NCBI GenBank assembly: GCA_965208065.1
Contig: OZ242313.1
Span: 1,984,001-2,048,000 of the forward strand
Direction of reading: 5' to 3'
Length of the DNA stretch: 64,000 bases
Source of the DNA: Bin103 sp002238925
Lineage (GTDB): Bacteria > Spirochaetota > Spirochaetia > SZUA-6 > Bin103
A program made the position numbers and the translations under genes. The notes beneath the pieces were generated by a model. It was not told the origin of the DNA, made no database searches, and worked only from the letters and a program-made list of their open reading frames with translations. This document shows positions 34,161 through 42,914 of this stretch, piece after piece (positions within the stretch are counted from its first letter, which is position 1; each line of letters begins with the position of its first letter).

Positions 34161-35018
34161 ATGAGGGGTCGCCGGGTGCTGATCGGTGCGCTGGCGGTGG
34201 CTGCCGTCGCGGCGGTCGCGGCGGTGGTGTACGTGGCGGGCAATCCGGTGGATACCACCTACGAGTTCGTGGTGCGCGATGCGGTCAGCGGCGACTGGGT
34301 GTGGGACGCCACCTTCCGCTTGCAGGGGCGGGTGATCCGGTCGCACTTCCAGAGCGACCGCGGCCCGCGCCCGCAGGTGTTCACGCGGCTGCAGCCGGGG
34401 CAGGCGACGCTGGAGATCAGCGCTCCCTCCTACGTGGCGCAGACCATACCGGTAAGCCTGAAGCGCGGCGAGAACCGGCTCGCCGACCCGGTGGAGCTGG
34501 TCGGCCGCGAGATTCCCGACCTGGCCGAGTGGATCATCTTCGAGAGCTGGGAGGGCAGCGACCTGGTCCAGGAACTGCGCCCGGCCAGCGCGGCCGGGCC
34601 GGCGGTGACCAACCACCCCGCCCTGGACCTGTGGATCGGCGCGCGCGTCTCGGTGCAGGTGGCGGACGGCGTGCCGGTGCGCGAGGAGACCGACACCGGC
34701 GCCGCCCGCGGAGAGGAGCTGTACCGGGGCAAGCTGCAGTGGACATGGGATGCAGCGCCGGAAACCACCTTCCGCTACCGCGCTTCCATCCCCGGCGCCG
34801 ACATCAAGGCCAGTTCCGCGCCCTACTGGGTAATAGACTACCTGATCGTGGTACCTGTTCCGACCGCGGCCGGTGCCGGCGGGATCGACGGCATCATGGA
34901 GCAGGTTTGGGAGTTGCCGCCGGAGGCGATTGCCGCCCGGCTGGGGACGCACGAACAGGCAGGCACGCTGACCGCCTACCAGTTCACCTCCTGGAACGTG
35001 GCCGGAGGCCGGCGATGA
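34161..35018 (+). CDS. Membrane-anchored exported protein of an ABC-2 operon (unknown family)
   Basis: A 285-residue protein. An N-terminal helix (about residues 6-28) anchors it; the rest is predicted extracytoplasmic and beta-rich. The first part (DAVSGDWVWDATFRLQGRVI, then LQPGQATLEISAPSYVAQTI) resembles PEGA or carboxypeptidase-regulatory-like Ig domains: a modification of a repeated strand with a prosthetic-like GLKRG turn. I do not recognise the C-terminal part. The ATG at 34161 follows a GC-rich leader; a GTG 15 nt upstream is possible. The stop overlaps the ATPase start (ATGA). Confidence 0.72.
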   Translation: MRGRRVLIGALAVAAVAAVAAVVYVAGNPVDTTYEFVVRDAVSGDWVWDATFRLQGRVIRSHFQSDRGPRPQVFTRLQPGQATLEISAPSYVAQTIPVSLKRGENRLADPVELVGREIPDLAEWIIFESWEGSDLVQELRPASAAGPAVTNHPALDLWIGARVSVQVADGVPVREETDTGAARGEELYRGKLQWTWDAAPETTFRYRASIPGADIKASSAPYWVIDYLIVVPVPTAAGAGGIDGIMEQVWELPPEAIAARLGTHEQAGTLTAYQFTSWNVAGGRR

Positions 35019-35989
35019 TCCGCACCGAGCAACTGACCAAGCGCTACGGCTCGTTTACCGCGGTGGCGGGCATCGACCTGAATATCCCGGCCGGCGAGAT
35101 CTACGGCTTCCTGGGGCCCAACGGCGCCGGCAAGACCTCCACCATCCTGATGCTGCTCGGCGTGGTGAAACCGACCGCCGGCGAGATCCGGCTGTTCGGC
35201 GAGCCCTACAGCCCGGCCCGGCTCGACCTCAGGCGGCGCATTGGCGTGGTGCCGGAGAAGCACCCGGCCGGCATGTGGAGCTGGATGACCGCCGGCGAGT
35301 ACCTGCGGTTGTTCGCCGACCTGTTCCGGGTGCAGCAGGCGGACCGCCGCATTGACCATCTCCTGGAGCGGGTCGGCTTGGCGCAGGTGAAGCGCAAGAA
35401 GTTCGCCCAGTTCTCGCGCGGCATGCTGCAGAAGCTGTCGATCGTGCGCGCGCTGCTGCACGACCCGGACATCCTGTTCCTGGACGAGCCGATTTCCGGG
35501 CTCGACCCGTTCGGCGTCAAGCAGATCCGCGACCTGATCCTGGAGGAGAGCCGCGAGGGGCGCACCATCTTCGTCTCCTCCCACCTGCTGTCGGAGATGG
35601 AGAAGGTGTGCGGGCGGGTGGCGATCATCTACCGCGGCCGGCTGCTTGCCGAGGACCGCATGGAGCACCTGCTATCCACCCTGGCCAAGGACCGCGAGAT
35701 CCACGTGGACCTGGAGCAGGTTCCGCCCGAGCTGCCGGAGCGGGTGGCGGCGCTGGAATTCGCGCGTGGCGTGCAGCGGCGCGGCAACACGCTGGTGGTC
35801 AAGGTGGCCAAGACCGGCGACAGCCGGCGCGCGCTCAGCAAGTTCCTGATCGACCAGGACTTGGTGCCGCTCGGCATCCAGGAGCAGAGCCTGAGCCTGG
35901 AGGAGGCGTTCGTGACCATCACCAGCGAAAACGTCGACCTGTTCGCGGGCATGGGCGGCGACGGGCAGAATCCCGCGGGCGAATCGTGA
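35015..35989 (+). CDS. ABC-2 type transporter ATPase
   Basis: A 324-residue ATPase of the drug-exporter/NatA subgroup. Walker A GPNGAGKTST (about residues 35-44), Q-loop GVVPEKHPAGMWSWMTAGEY, signature FSRGMLQKLSIVRAL (Ser-Arg-Gly in place of Ser-Gly-Gly) and Walker B ILFLDEPISGLDP, with the His in VSSHLLSE. The C-terminal 100 residues are an extension typical of exporter ATPases. Start ATG 35015 and stop overlap their neighbours (ATGA, GTGA). It powers the permease at 35986. Confidence 0.92.
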   Translation: MIRTEQLTKRYGSFTAVAGIDLNIPAGEIYGFLGPNGAGKTSTILMLLGVVKPTAGEIRLFGEPYSPARLDLRRRIGVVPEKHPAGMWSWMTAGEYLRLFADLFRVQQADRRIDHLLERVGLAQVKRKKFAQFSRGMLQKLSIVRALLHDPDILFLDEPISGLDPFGVKQIRDLILEESREGRTIFVSSHLLSEMEKVCGRVAIIYRGRLLAEDRMEHLLSTLAKDREIHVDLEQVPPELPERVAALEFARGVQRRGNTLVVKVAKTGDSRRALSKFLIDQDLVPLGIQEQSLSLEEAFVTITSENVDLFAGMGGDGQNPAGES

Positions 35990-36855
35990 ACCAGCGTATC
36001 CACGCCACCGCCGTGATCGCCCGGCGGCGCATCCTGGAAACCGTGATCGCGCCCGGCTACTACGTGGCGCTGACCATCGGCCTGGTGCTGGCCCACCTGC
36101 TGGTCGCCGGGTTCGTGCGCACCGTCGATTCAAGCGGCATCGACCTGTCTCTGATGCCCGCCTACGACCTGATCGGCAGGAGCCTCGCCGGGGCATTCGG
36201 GAGCACCTTCACGGCCAAGCTGTTTGCCGAGGGGCCGTTCCTGTTCACGCTGTACGCCGCCTTCCTGCCGGTCCTGCTCTACCTGGCGGTGAGCACGGTG
36301 TTCCGCTTCGGCCTGGAGAAGAAGGTGGGCGCCCTGGAGCTGCTCACCTACGGCCCGGCGGACGCCACCGCCTACTTCCTGGCCGCGCTGATCAAGGACC
36401 TGTTGATGACCGCCGTATCGCTGGCGGTGCTGCTGGCGTTCCTGCTGGCTGCCGCGGGCCTCAACAACCTGGTGCTCGGCGCCTCCTTCTTCCACAACCT
36501 GGCGATCCTGTGGTTCGTGGCCGGCGCCATCTACGGCTACGGCATCCTGGCCGCCTCGCTGACCGACAACTCCGCGTCCGCGGTCGCCCTGTTCCTGGGC
36601 GTGTTCCTGGTGTTCGCGGTGGTGATGATCGGCTCCTTTGCCGTCATCGAAGGCTACGCGCGCAACCTGGCGAGCGTGTTCACCTGGGCCATCAAGTGGA
36701 TCTCGCCGCTGTTCTACTGGGACTTGGCGCTGCGCTTCGCCGAGGTAGGAAACTGGGGCATGTACCTGGCCGGCGCCGTCCTGCTGGCCGTGCTGGCGGC
36801 GGTGGTGCTGGCGCTTAGCCACCTGACCATGAAGGTACGCGGGGTGCGTCCATGA
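35986..36855 (+). CDS. ABC-2 type transporter permease
   Basis: A 289-residue permease with six hydrophobic segments (about residues 22-45, 85-105, 130-155, 165-195, 205-230 and 260-285), the usual ABC-2 topology. RFGLEKKVGALELLTYGPAD is the amphipathic region that docks to the ATPase in ABC-2 proteins such as the gliding GldF or NosY types. GTG 35986 overlaps the ATPase stop, and its stop overlaps the next gene (ATGA). Transport direction is most likely export. Substrate unknown. Confidence 0.85.
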   Translation: MNQRIHATAVIARRRILETVIAPGYYVALTIGLVLAHLLVAGFVRTVDSSGIDLSLMPAYDLIGRSLAGAFGSTFTAKLFAEGPFLFTLYAAFLPVLLYLAVSTVFRFGLEKKVGALELLTYGPADATAYFLAALIKDLLMTAVSLAVLLAFLLAAAGLNNLVLGASFFHNLAILWFVAGAIYGYGILAASLTDNSASAVALFLGVFLVFAVVMIGSFAVIEGYARNLASVFTWAIKWISPLFYWDLALRFAEVGNWGMYLAGAVLLAVLAAVVLALSHLTMKVRGVRP

Positions 36856-38201
36856 TGCGCAGCATGCTCCGGGTGATCCTGCCGATGCTGCTGGCCGCGG
36901 CGGGGCTGGCGGCGCAGGCGCCGTTGCGCGAGGAGCAGTTCGTGTACTCGATCGTGGCGTTCAGCGGGCGCGACTACGCCGGCACCTTCGCACGCCGCGA
37001 GGCGGACACCATCTACCTGATGGCGGACGTGGACAACTTCATTACCGCGCGCAATGCGCTGGTCTACTTCTGGCCCATCACCGGCGAGTGGAAACTGGAC
37101 CTGGCCGGGCTCGACGTGCCGTTCGAAGGCACCCTGCAGCTGTCCGGGCGCGGGCGCGAGCAGCAGCCGGTCGGCATGACTCCCTACACGTATTACAACG
37201 TGCGCGGCGAATACGAGTTGAACTGGCAGGTGGCCACCGGGGCGGAGGCGGAGGCGGCCGTGCAGCACTCGCGCGAGCTGATCGCGGCCTACTACGCCGC
37301 GGTGCAGGCCCACCAGCGGGAACGTGCCCTGTATGAGGAGCTGCTCAACGAATTGGCGACCGTCATCACGGCGCTGCGCAGGGAGGGCAGGGATGTGACC
37401 GAGCTGGTCGCGGAGCTGGAGAAGATGGAAGCGCCGGCGCAGCCGGAGCCACCCGGCCACTACGTGGTGCCGCCGTCATCGGTGCAGCAGGCATTCATTC
37501 TCAACCTGCCGGTGGGCGAGTACGATGTCCGGTTCCTGACCGCGGACGGCGAGGTGATGGAGGGGTCGGAGCGGCGCATCGTGACGTTCGAGAAGCGCCG
37601 CGCCGAGGCGGTGGGAATGGAGGTGATTCCGGGCGACAAGTGGACGCGTCCGGTGGAGTCCACCAGTCCGACGTCGGTGCTGTACGTGGACGGCTCCACC
37701 GACCTGTACCTGCGCCCGTTCTACCAGCAGGAGTACAATGACCTGTTCTACGAGAAGCTGCGCCGCAACGACGCCAGAGGCAACCCGGGGCTGATGAAGT
37801 GGGTGCGCATCCAGCAGGTGCCGGGGGCCACGCTGGCGGTCAGCGCCGGAGGTGCGGGCTCGCGTACCGCCGAGCCGCGTATGGTGCTGGAGGAGCCGTT
37901 CTTCGTCGAGCAGATCCCCGGCGGCGCGCTCGGTTACCGCATCGTGCCGTTCGATCCCGGCGGCGAGCACCAGGGCCGTGAACCGTCACTGCGCGCGTTC
38001 CACCTCCCGCTGTCGGCCCGCCAGCCGGTGCTGCACCTGCGCGTCCACGACCGCGACGGCCGGGCGCTGCCGGTCAGCGACCGCCAGGTGCGCATCGTCG
38101 CCGCGTCCCCCAACGGCTGGCTCACCCTCCTGCTGGCCGCCATCCCGCTGCTGACCCTGGTAGTAGCGCTCGCCCTCCGCTCCCGCCGCGTGAGCCGGTA
38201 G
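36852..38201 (+). CDS. Exported protein with C-terminal membrane anchor (unknown family)
   Basis: A 449-residue protein with a signal peptide (MMRSMLRVILPMLLAAAGLA, cleavage after AQA) and one C-terminal hydrophobic helix (WLTLLLAAIPLLTLVVALAL) followed by a basic tail RSRRVSR. This means the bulk faces the periplasm, tethered at the C-terminus. A helical segment rich in Glu and Ala (about 130-200) separates two beta-rich parts. No family is recognised. It is the last of four overlapping genes with the ABC-2 transporter, so it is likely a dedicated partner, for example in substrate modification or assembly. Confidence 0.72.
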   Translation: MMRSMLRVILPMLLAAAGLAAQAPLREEQFVYSIVAFSGRDYAGTFARREADTIYLMADVDNFITARNALVYFWPITGEWKLDLAGLDVPFEGTLQLSGRGREQQPVGMTPYTYYNVRGEYELNWQVATGAEAEAAVQHSRELIAAYYAAVQAHQRERALYEELLNELATVITALRREGRDVTELVAELEKMEAPAQPEPPGHYVVPPSSVQQAFILNLPVGEYDVRFLTADGEVMEGSERRIVTFEKRRAEAVGMEVIPGDKWTRPVESTSPTSVLYVDGSTDLYLRPFYQQEYNDLFYEKLRRNDARGNPGLMKWVRIQQVPGATLAVSAGGAGSRTAEPRMVLEEPFFVEQIPGGALGYRIVPFDPGGEHQGREPSLRAFHLPLSARQPVLHLRVHDRDGRALPVSDRQVRIVAASPNGWLTLLLAAIPLLTLVVALALRSRRVSR

Positions 38202-38248
38202 CTCCGGCACGACCCGGCTGCCGCACTCCGCTCGCTCCTCCCGGGGCT

Positions 38249-38566
38249 CTATACGTCCGCCTTGCCGATGAGTTGCAGGGTCTTGCCAATCGCACGTTCA
38301 TCCACCAACTGGTCGCTGACGTATTTGTGCAGAACGCTTGAGATCAGCGTCTGGTAGGGGAGGCCTTCTCGCACCGCCCTCTGCTTGACCTGCTCCAAGT
38401 CATGCTCGCTGATGCGGATGTTTATGTTCCGGCTCTTCCGGCTCTTTGCAAGAATCTGCTCTATGCGCTTGCGGTCGTCGCCGATCGCTGGAACAAACCG
38501 GTCTGCATCGTTCTCGATCTGCTGCTCGAAGTTGTCAAGTCTGATTCGTCTCACCTGAACCTCCAT
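38249..38566 (-). CDS. CopG/ribbon-helix-helix antitoxin-like protein
   Basis: A 105-residue protein. Residues about 48-90 (NINIRISEHDLEQVKQRAVR, then EGLPYQTLISSVLHKYVSDQ) match a ribbon-helix-helix DNA-binding unit of the type found in BrnA/CopG antitoxins. The acidic N-terminus would bind the toxin. It overlaps the upstream toxin-like gene by 32 nt. Toxin first and antitoxin second follows the BrnTA order. It would repress its own promoter and neutralise the toxin. Confidence 0.8.
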   Translation of the reverse strand: MEVQVRRIRLDNFEQQIENDADRFVPAIGDDRKRIEQILAKSRKSRNINIRISEHDLEQVKQRAVREGLPYQTLISSVLHKYVSDQLVDERAIGKTLQLIGKADV

Positions 38567-38816
38567 AGCGCCGCTGAAAGCGGCGGCTGGGAAACGAGGT
38601 CTTCAAGAAGATACTCGTCCCACTTTCCTCGAGGACGAACGGCACCACCCACACGTACTCGTCGATGTCGACAACGAAGATCCACTGGTTTGGTCTCGTC
38701 GGATGTTTCAGAATGTCCCGGTACTCGCCCCCGCTGACCATGGCGGCAATCGTCTCGAGAGACACTCCTCGTTCCCTTCGGAGTTGTCGATCTTTCTCCC
38801 GGTTCCAGCGGATCAC
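38535..38816 (-). CDS. BrnT-like toxin
   Basis: A 93-residue protein. WNREKDRQLRRERGVSLETI, RDILKHPTRPNQWIFVVDID and FLKTSFPSRRF form the compact fold of BrnT-type ribonuclease toxins (related to RelE). Expected catalytic residues are the Arg/Lys/Glu cluster; I cannot assign them exactly. The start is a GTG at 38816 with a weak Shine-Dalgarno sequence. Upstream, an AT-rich stretch (38831-38860) holds TTGACA on the minus strand and the palindrome TTCATGAA (38852-38859), a likely autoregulation zone. Confidence 0.75.
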   Translation of the reverse strand: MIRWNREKDRQLRRERGVSLETIAAMVSGGEYRDILKHPTRPNQWIFVVDIDEYVWVVPFVLEESGTSIFLKTSFPSRRFQRRYGGSGETNQT

Positions 38817-38931
38817 GGCCTACGGTACTACATAGAGTATACAATGTCAACTTCATGAATGACGTGGACGACAGGCAAGCCAGTTTGCTGGTTGGGCGAC
38901 GCTTGGGCGCCATGGTGTAGTATTCCTCACC

Positions 38932-41244
38932 GTGATCGAACCTCGGGACAACAGCGCGATTCGTTGTACTCATACCAGTGACGGCGCCGTCGAACTGGTA
39001 TTCGATCCGCCGGACCAGCGGCTGGTGGTGTTCAACAGCGCGTTGCTGGCGGAGCTGGAGCGGGTGGTGAGTGCGCTGGAAGCCGACATTGCCGGCGGAC
39101 GGGAGGTGCGGCTGGTGCTGGTGCGCAGCGCGAAGCCGGGTTGCTTCATTGCCGGCGCCGACATCGGTGAACTGCTGGCACTGCCGGACGCGGACGCGGC
39201 TACGCGCCTGAACGTGAAAGTGCACGCGCTGTTCGGCCGCATCGCAGCACTGCCGGTCCCCACCGTGGCGGTGATCGACGGCGCCTGCCTCGGCGGCGGC
39301 ACCGAGTGCGCACTGTCCTGCGGCTACCGGATCGCGACCGACCACCCGAAGACCCTCATCGGGCTGCCGGAAGTGACGCTCGGCATCATTCCCGGCTGGG
39401 GCGGCACCCAGCGGCTGCCGCGCATTATCGGGCCGCAGGCCGCCTTGCCGATGATGGTCAGCGGGCGGGCGTTAAGCGGGCCCGAGGCGGCGGCGGCGGG
39501 GCTGGTCGACCGCTGCGTAGCGAGGGACGGCCTGGAGGCGGCCATCGCCGACCTGCGCGCCGATCCGCCCGCGCGTGCGACGCCGCCCGACGTGATGCCG
39601 CCGGTCAGCGACTCGCTGGCCGGGGAGGTGGAGGCGGGCATCCGCCGCGGCCGGCTGCACCCGGCCGCCCCGTTGGCGGTGTTGCGGGCGGTGCGCGCCG
39701 CGGCCGGCAAGCCGTTGGCCCACGGGCTGGCGCTGGAGCGGGAGGCGTTTGCCGAGTGTCTGTCGAGTGACGCGGGGCGCAACCTGTTGACCCTGTTCTT
39801 CAGCCGCAACGTGCTGCGCCGCGAACGGTTCGGGCTGCACGATGCGCAGCCGCGGCCGGTAGCGCGCGCGGCGGTGCTGGGCGCCGGCGTGATGGGCGGC
39901 GGCATCGCCTGGGCGCTGAGCAACGCCGGCGTGCCGGTGGCGATGAAGGACGTGGCCGCGGAACCGCTGCAGCGCGGCACCGAAGCAGCGGCCGGCGTCT
40001 ACCGCCGTCTGGTGGCGCGAGGCCGGCTGGCCGAGGACGAGGCCGCCGCCCGGCAACGCATGATCGTCCCCACCACCTCGTACGGCGCGGAGTTCGCCGG
40101 GGTGGACCTCGTGGTGGAGGCGGTCAGCGAGAACGCGGCGCTCAAGGCGCGGGTTGTGGCGGAGTTGGAGGAGCAGGTCGGGCCGGACACGGTGATCGCC
40201 ACCAACACCTCGTCGCTGCCGCTGGAGCGGTTGGCGGCGTCGCTGCGGCGGCCGCAGCGGTTTCTGGCCATGCACTTCTTCAACCCGGTCGACCGCATGC
40301 CGCTGGTCGAAATCGCCGCCGGTCCTGCGACCAGCCGTGCGGCGCTAGCCGGCGCCGTGGAGCTGGCGCGGCGCTTGCGCAAGACCCCGGTGGTGGTGCG
40401 CAACCGGCCCGGATTCCTGGCCAACCGCATTCTGTTTCCCTACCTCATGGAGGCGGCCCGCGTCCTGGAGGATGGCGGCGACTGGCAGGCGCTGGACCGT
40501 GATCTGGCGGCGTGGGGGATGCCGATGGGGCCGTTCCGGCTGATCGACGAGATCGGCCTCGACGTAACGCTGAACATCGCCCGTTCGCTGGCCGCCTCCG
40601 TCGACGGGCGCATGGCGCCGCCGCCGTTCCTGCACCGGCTCGTGGAACGGGGCGCCGCGGGCCGCAAGGGGGGTGCGGGAACCGGCTTCTACCGCTACAC
40701 CGGACGCGAGGCGGTACCCGACGACGACTCCGTCGCCGCCGCTGTGGCGGAGGCTTCCGCCACGCGGATGGCCGCCGCCGGTCACGCCGGCGAGCCGCCC
40801 GCCAACACCGGCCAGACGCCGGGTGCTACGGCCACGGGTCGGGGCGCGACTGGCTTCCGCGGCATGGCAGGGCCGCCCGACGGCGCTGGCAGGACGGCCC
40901 ACACGGTGGGTGCGGCCACGAGCGGTTCACGCCGAGCGGCAGAACCGCCTGACGGCGGGGACAGGGTAGCGCGCTGCCTGGCCATGCTGGTCAACGAGGC
41001 GGCACGCTGCATGACGGAGCGGATCGTGGACCGGCCACTGTACCTCGACCTGGCGCTGCTGCTTGGCATCGGCTTTCCCGACCACCGCGGCGGAGTGCTG
41101 CGCTACGCAGACCAGAGCGGCCTGGGTCGTCTGGTGGACCGGATGGAGGAGTTGCGCGAGCGGTACGGCGAGCGGTTCCGGCCCTGTACCGAGCTGAGCG
41201 AACGCGCCGCCGCGGGAACCATGTTCTACGGTCCCGGTCAGTGA
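38932..41244 (+). CDS. Fused enoyl-CoA hydratase / 3-hydroxyacyl-CoA dehydrogenase (FadJ-like)
   Basis: A 770-residue fatty-acid beta-oxidation enzyme. The N-terminal crotonase domain shows GACLGGGTECALSCGYR (first catalytic Glu, about residue 120) and LPEVTLGIIPGWGGTQRLPR (second Glu, about 146). The dehydrogenase domain begins VLGAGVMGGGIAWAL (about 317), followed by NTSSLPLERLAA and HFFNPVDRMPLVEI, the catalytic His loop. The C-terminal dimerisation domain is interrupted by a low-complexity Gly/Ala/Pro/Arg insert of about 70 residues (about 600-675), after which it ends normally. The start is a GTG without a good Shine-Dalgarno sequence. It acts in the cytosol with acyl-CoA dehydrogenases such as 43956-45173. 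Confidence 0.9.
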   Translation: MIEPRDNSAIRCTHTSDGAVELVFDPPDQRLVVFNSALLAELERVVSALEADIAGGREVRLVLVRSAKPGCFIAGADIGELLALPDADAATRLNVKVHALFGRIAALPVPTVAVIDGACLGGGTECALSCGYRIATDHPKTLIGLPEVTLGIIPGWGGTQRLPRIIGPQAALPMMVSGRALSGPEAAAAGLVDRCVARDGLEAAIADLRADPPARATPPDVMPPVSDSLAGEVEAGIRRGRLHPAAPLAVLRAVRAAAGKPLAHGLALEREAFAECLSSDAGRNLLTLFFSRNVLRRERFGLHDAQPRPVARAAVLGAGVMGGGIAWALSNAGVPVAMKDVAAEPLQRGTEAAAGVYRRLVARGRLAEDEAAARQRMIVPTTSYGAEFAGVDLVVEAVSENAALKARVVAELEEQVGPDTVIATNTSSLPLERLAASLRRPQRFLAMHFFNPVDRMPLVEIAAGPATSRAALAGAVELARRLRKTPVVVRNRPGFLANRILFPYLMEAARVLEDGGDWQALDRDLAAWGMPMGPFRLIDEIGLDVTLNIARSLAASVDGRMAPPPFLHRLVERGAAGRKGGAGTGFYRYTGREAVPDDDSVAAAVAEASATRMAAAGHAGEPPANTGQTPGATATGRGATGFRGMAGPPDGAGRTAHTVGAATSGSRRAAEPPDGGDRVARCLAMLVNEAARCMTERIVDRPLYLDLALLLGIGFPDHRGGVLRYADQSGLGRLVDRMEELRERYGERFRPCTELSERAAAGTMFYGPGQ

Positions 41245-41290
41245 CCGCGCTCGGCAACGCGCACCGCAACGCAATGGAGGCGCCTCGAGC

Positions 41291-41737
41291 ATGATCGAGA
41301 TCCGCGGCACGGAACACTTCGCCTGCGACATCGACCGGGTGCACGCCGCCCTGGCCGACCTGGAGCAGGTGGCGGCGGCGCTGCCCGGCCTGACCCGCAT
41401 TGAACGCAACGATGGCGATACCCTGGCGTGCCGGGTGCGGCCCGGCCTGAGTTTTCTCAGCGGCTCGTTGCGCACCACGATCACGCGCCGGGAGGAGGCC
41501 GGTCAAGGGGCGCTCCGCTACGGGATCGACAGCAGGGGCATTGGCGCCGGCGCGGTCGCGAATGCGCACATCCGCTGCCTGCCGGACGGCGACGGCCGCG
41601 GCCGGGTGGAGTGGCAGGTGCAGGTGGAGGAGCTGAGCGGCCTGCTGAAGCCGGTCGGCGCCAGCCTGATCGAGGCGGCGATGGGGAAGGTGGCCACGGC
41701 CACCTGGGAGGGGCTGCACATCCGGCTCGGCGCCTGA
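41291..41737 (+). CDS. CoxG/SRPBCC family protein
   Basis: A 148-residue single SRPBCC domain beginning MIEIRGTEHFACDIDRVHAA, with PGLTRIERNDGD and the long final helix LIEAAMGKVATATWEGL, the pattern of CO-dehydrogenase subunit G-like proteins. GGAGG precedes the ATG. CoxG helps dock a molybdenum enzyme in other bacteria, but no CODH or xanthine-oxidase-type genes are nearby, so a different ligand or lipid-binding role is likely. It follows the FadJ-like gene by 46 nt and may be co-transcribed. Confidence 0.78.
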   Translation: MIEIRGTEHFACDIDRVHAALADLEQVAAALPGLTRIERNDGDTLACRVRPGLSFLSGSLRTTITRREEAGQGALRYGIDSRGIGAGAVANAHIRCLPDGDGRGRVEWQVQVEELSGLLKPVGASLIEAAMGKVATATWEGLHIRLGA

Positions 41738-41838
41738 CGCCGGCACATCCCGAGTGTACCAAATGCCCGGGTCGCCGCGTCCGGTTGACGGCCGGCCGTG
41801 GCTGCGGTCACAATTCAGCTGGGGGTACGGCTGGTATC

Positions 41839-42846
41839 ATGCACTACCGTCTTGAGGATCTTGGCAAGGGCGTGACGGTGCCTTGCATCGACCTGGACCT
41901 GACCGGCTGTCCGGATGCGCCGGCGCGCCGTGAGCTGGCGGCCGGCATCTACGAGGTGGTTGACCGGGAGGGCGGGCTGCTGATCCGCCGAACCGGCATC
42001 GGCGACACCAGCCAGTATGGGGCATTCCTGGCCTCCATCGACTTCCACCACCACTCCTACGTCGGTGGCACCACCCCCAGGAGCGAGCGCGGCAACGGCG
42101 TGTATACCGCCACCGAGTTGCCGCCCGCGGTCACCCTGCACAGCCACCAGGAGATGTCCTATCTCGACTCGGTGCCCGACTACGTGTCTTTCTACTGCGA
42201 GCGGCCGCCGGACCACGGCCAGAAGACCAACCTGTTCGTCGACATGCGCGCCTTCGATGCCCACCTGCCGGAAGCGTTCAAGGAGCGCTACCGCGGCCGG
42301 CGGGCGCGGCTGCAGCGCACGCTGGCCAGCAACGACCCCGGTCCGGTGGTAGCCGGCAGGAAGTACTGGCAGGAATCCCTCGGCACCACCGACCGCGGCG
42401 AGGCGGAAGCCATTGCGCACGAACACGGCTGGGACCTTACCTGGAAGGCTGACGGGTCCCTGGTGATCCTGCAGGAGCCCGCCCGGTTCTTCCGTCCGCA
42501 TCCCGTTCACGGCGAGATGTGGTGCACCCAGGCGATGCTCATCAACCCGGTCACCCGCCTGCTTGATGCGCAACGAGATGGCCGGCACGAGGACGCGGCA
42601 CGGGTCGAACAGCAGCGCGCCGCCGACCCGGACAGCCTGGACCAGATGTTCCTGGAAGACGGCAGCCGGCTCCCGGACGCCGACGTGCACCTGTGGTTCG
42701 ACCTGATGATGGAACACGAGGCCCGGTTCGCCCTGCAGCGCGGCGACGTGCTGGTCCTGGACAACATGCTCATCGGCCACGGGCGCAGCTCCTTCGAGGG
42801 ACCGCGCCGGATGTTCGCCGCGCTCGGCAGCCGCCCGGCCGCCTGA
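41839..42846 (+). CDS. TauD/TfdA-like Fe(II)/2-oxoglutarate dioxygenase (SyrP-like)
   Basis: A 335-residue enzyme. The iron facial triad is visible as HSHQEMSY near residue 110 (His-x-Glu type) and LDNMLIGHGRSSFEGPRRM near 310 (distal His; Arg for 2-oxoglutarate). The His-x-Glu form and the H-G-R-x-x-F ending place it with SyrP/clavaminate-synthase-like hydroxylases rather than classic TauD. The frame is open further upstream, but ATG 41839 begins the domain. The substrate is probably an amino acid or a tethered acid. Confidence 0.82.
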   Translation: MHYRLEDLGKGVTVPCIDLDLTGCPDAPARRELAAGIYEVVDREGGLLIRRTGIGDTSQYGAFLASIDFHHHSYVGGTTPRSERGNGVYTATELPPAVTLHSHQEMSYLDSVPDYVSFYCERPPDHGQKTNLFVDMRAFDAHLPEAFKERYRGRRARLQRTLASNDPGPVVAGRKYWQESLGTTDRGEAEAIAHEHGWDLTWKADGSLVILQEPARFFRPHPVHGEMWCTQAMLINPVTRLLDAQRDGRHEDAARVEQQRAADPDSLDQMFLEDGSRLPDADVHLWFDLMMEHEARFALQRGDVLVLDNMLIGHGRSSFEGPRRMFAALGSRPAA

Positions 42847-42914
42847 CCCGGCACCGCCGGCGCGCACCAGAATGTGCGCTTACTGAAGCGGATGGTGCGG
42901 CTGTGCCGGCGAGG

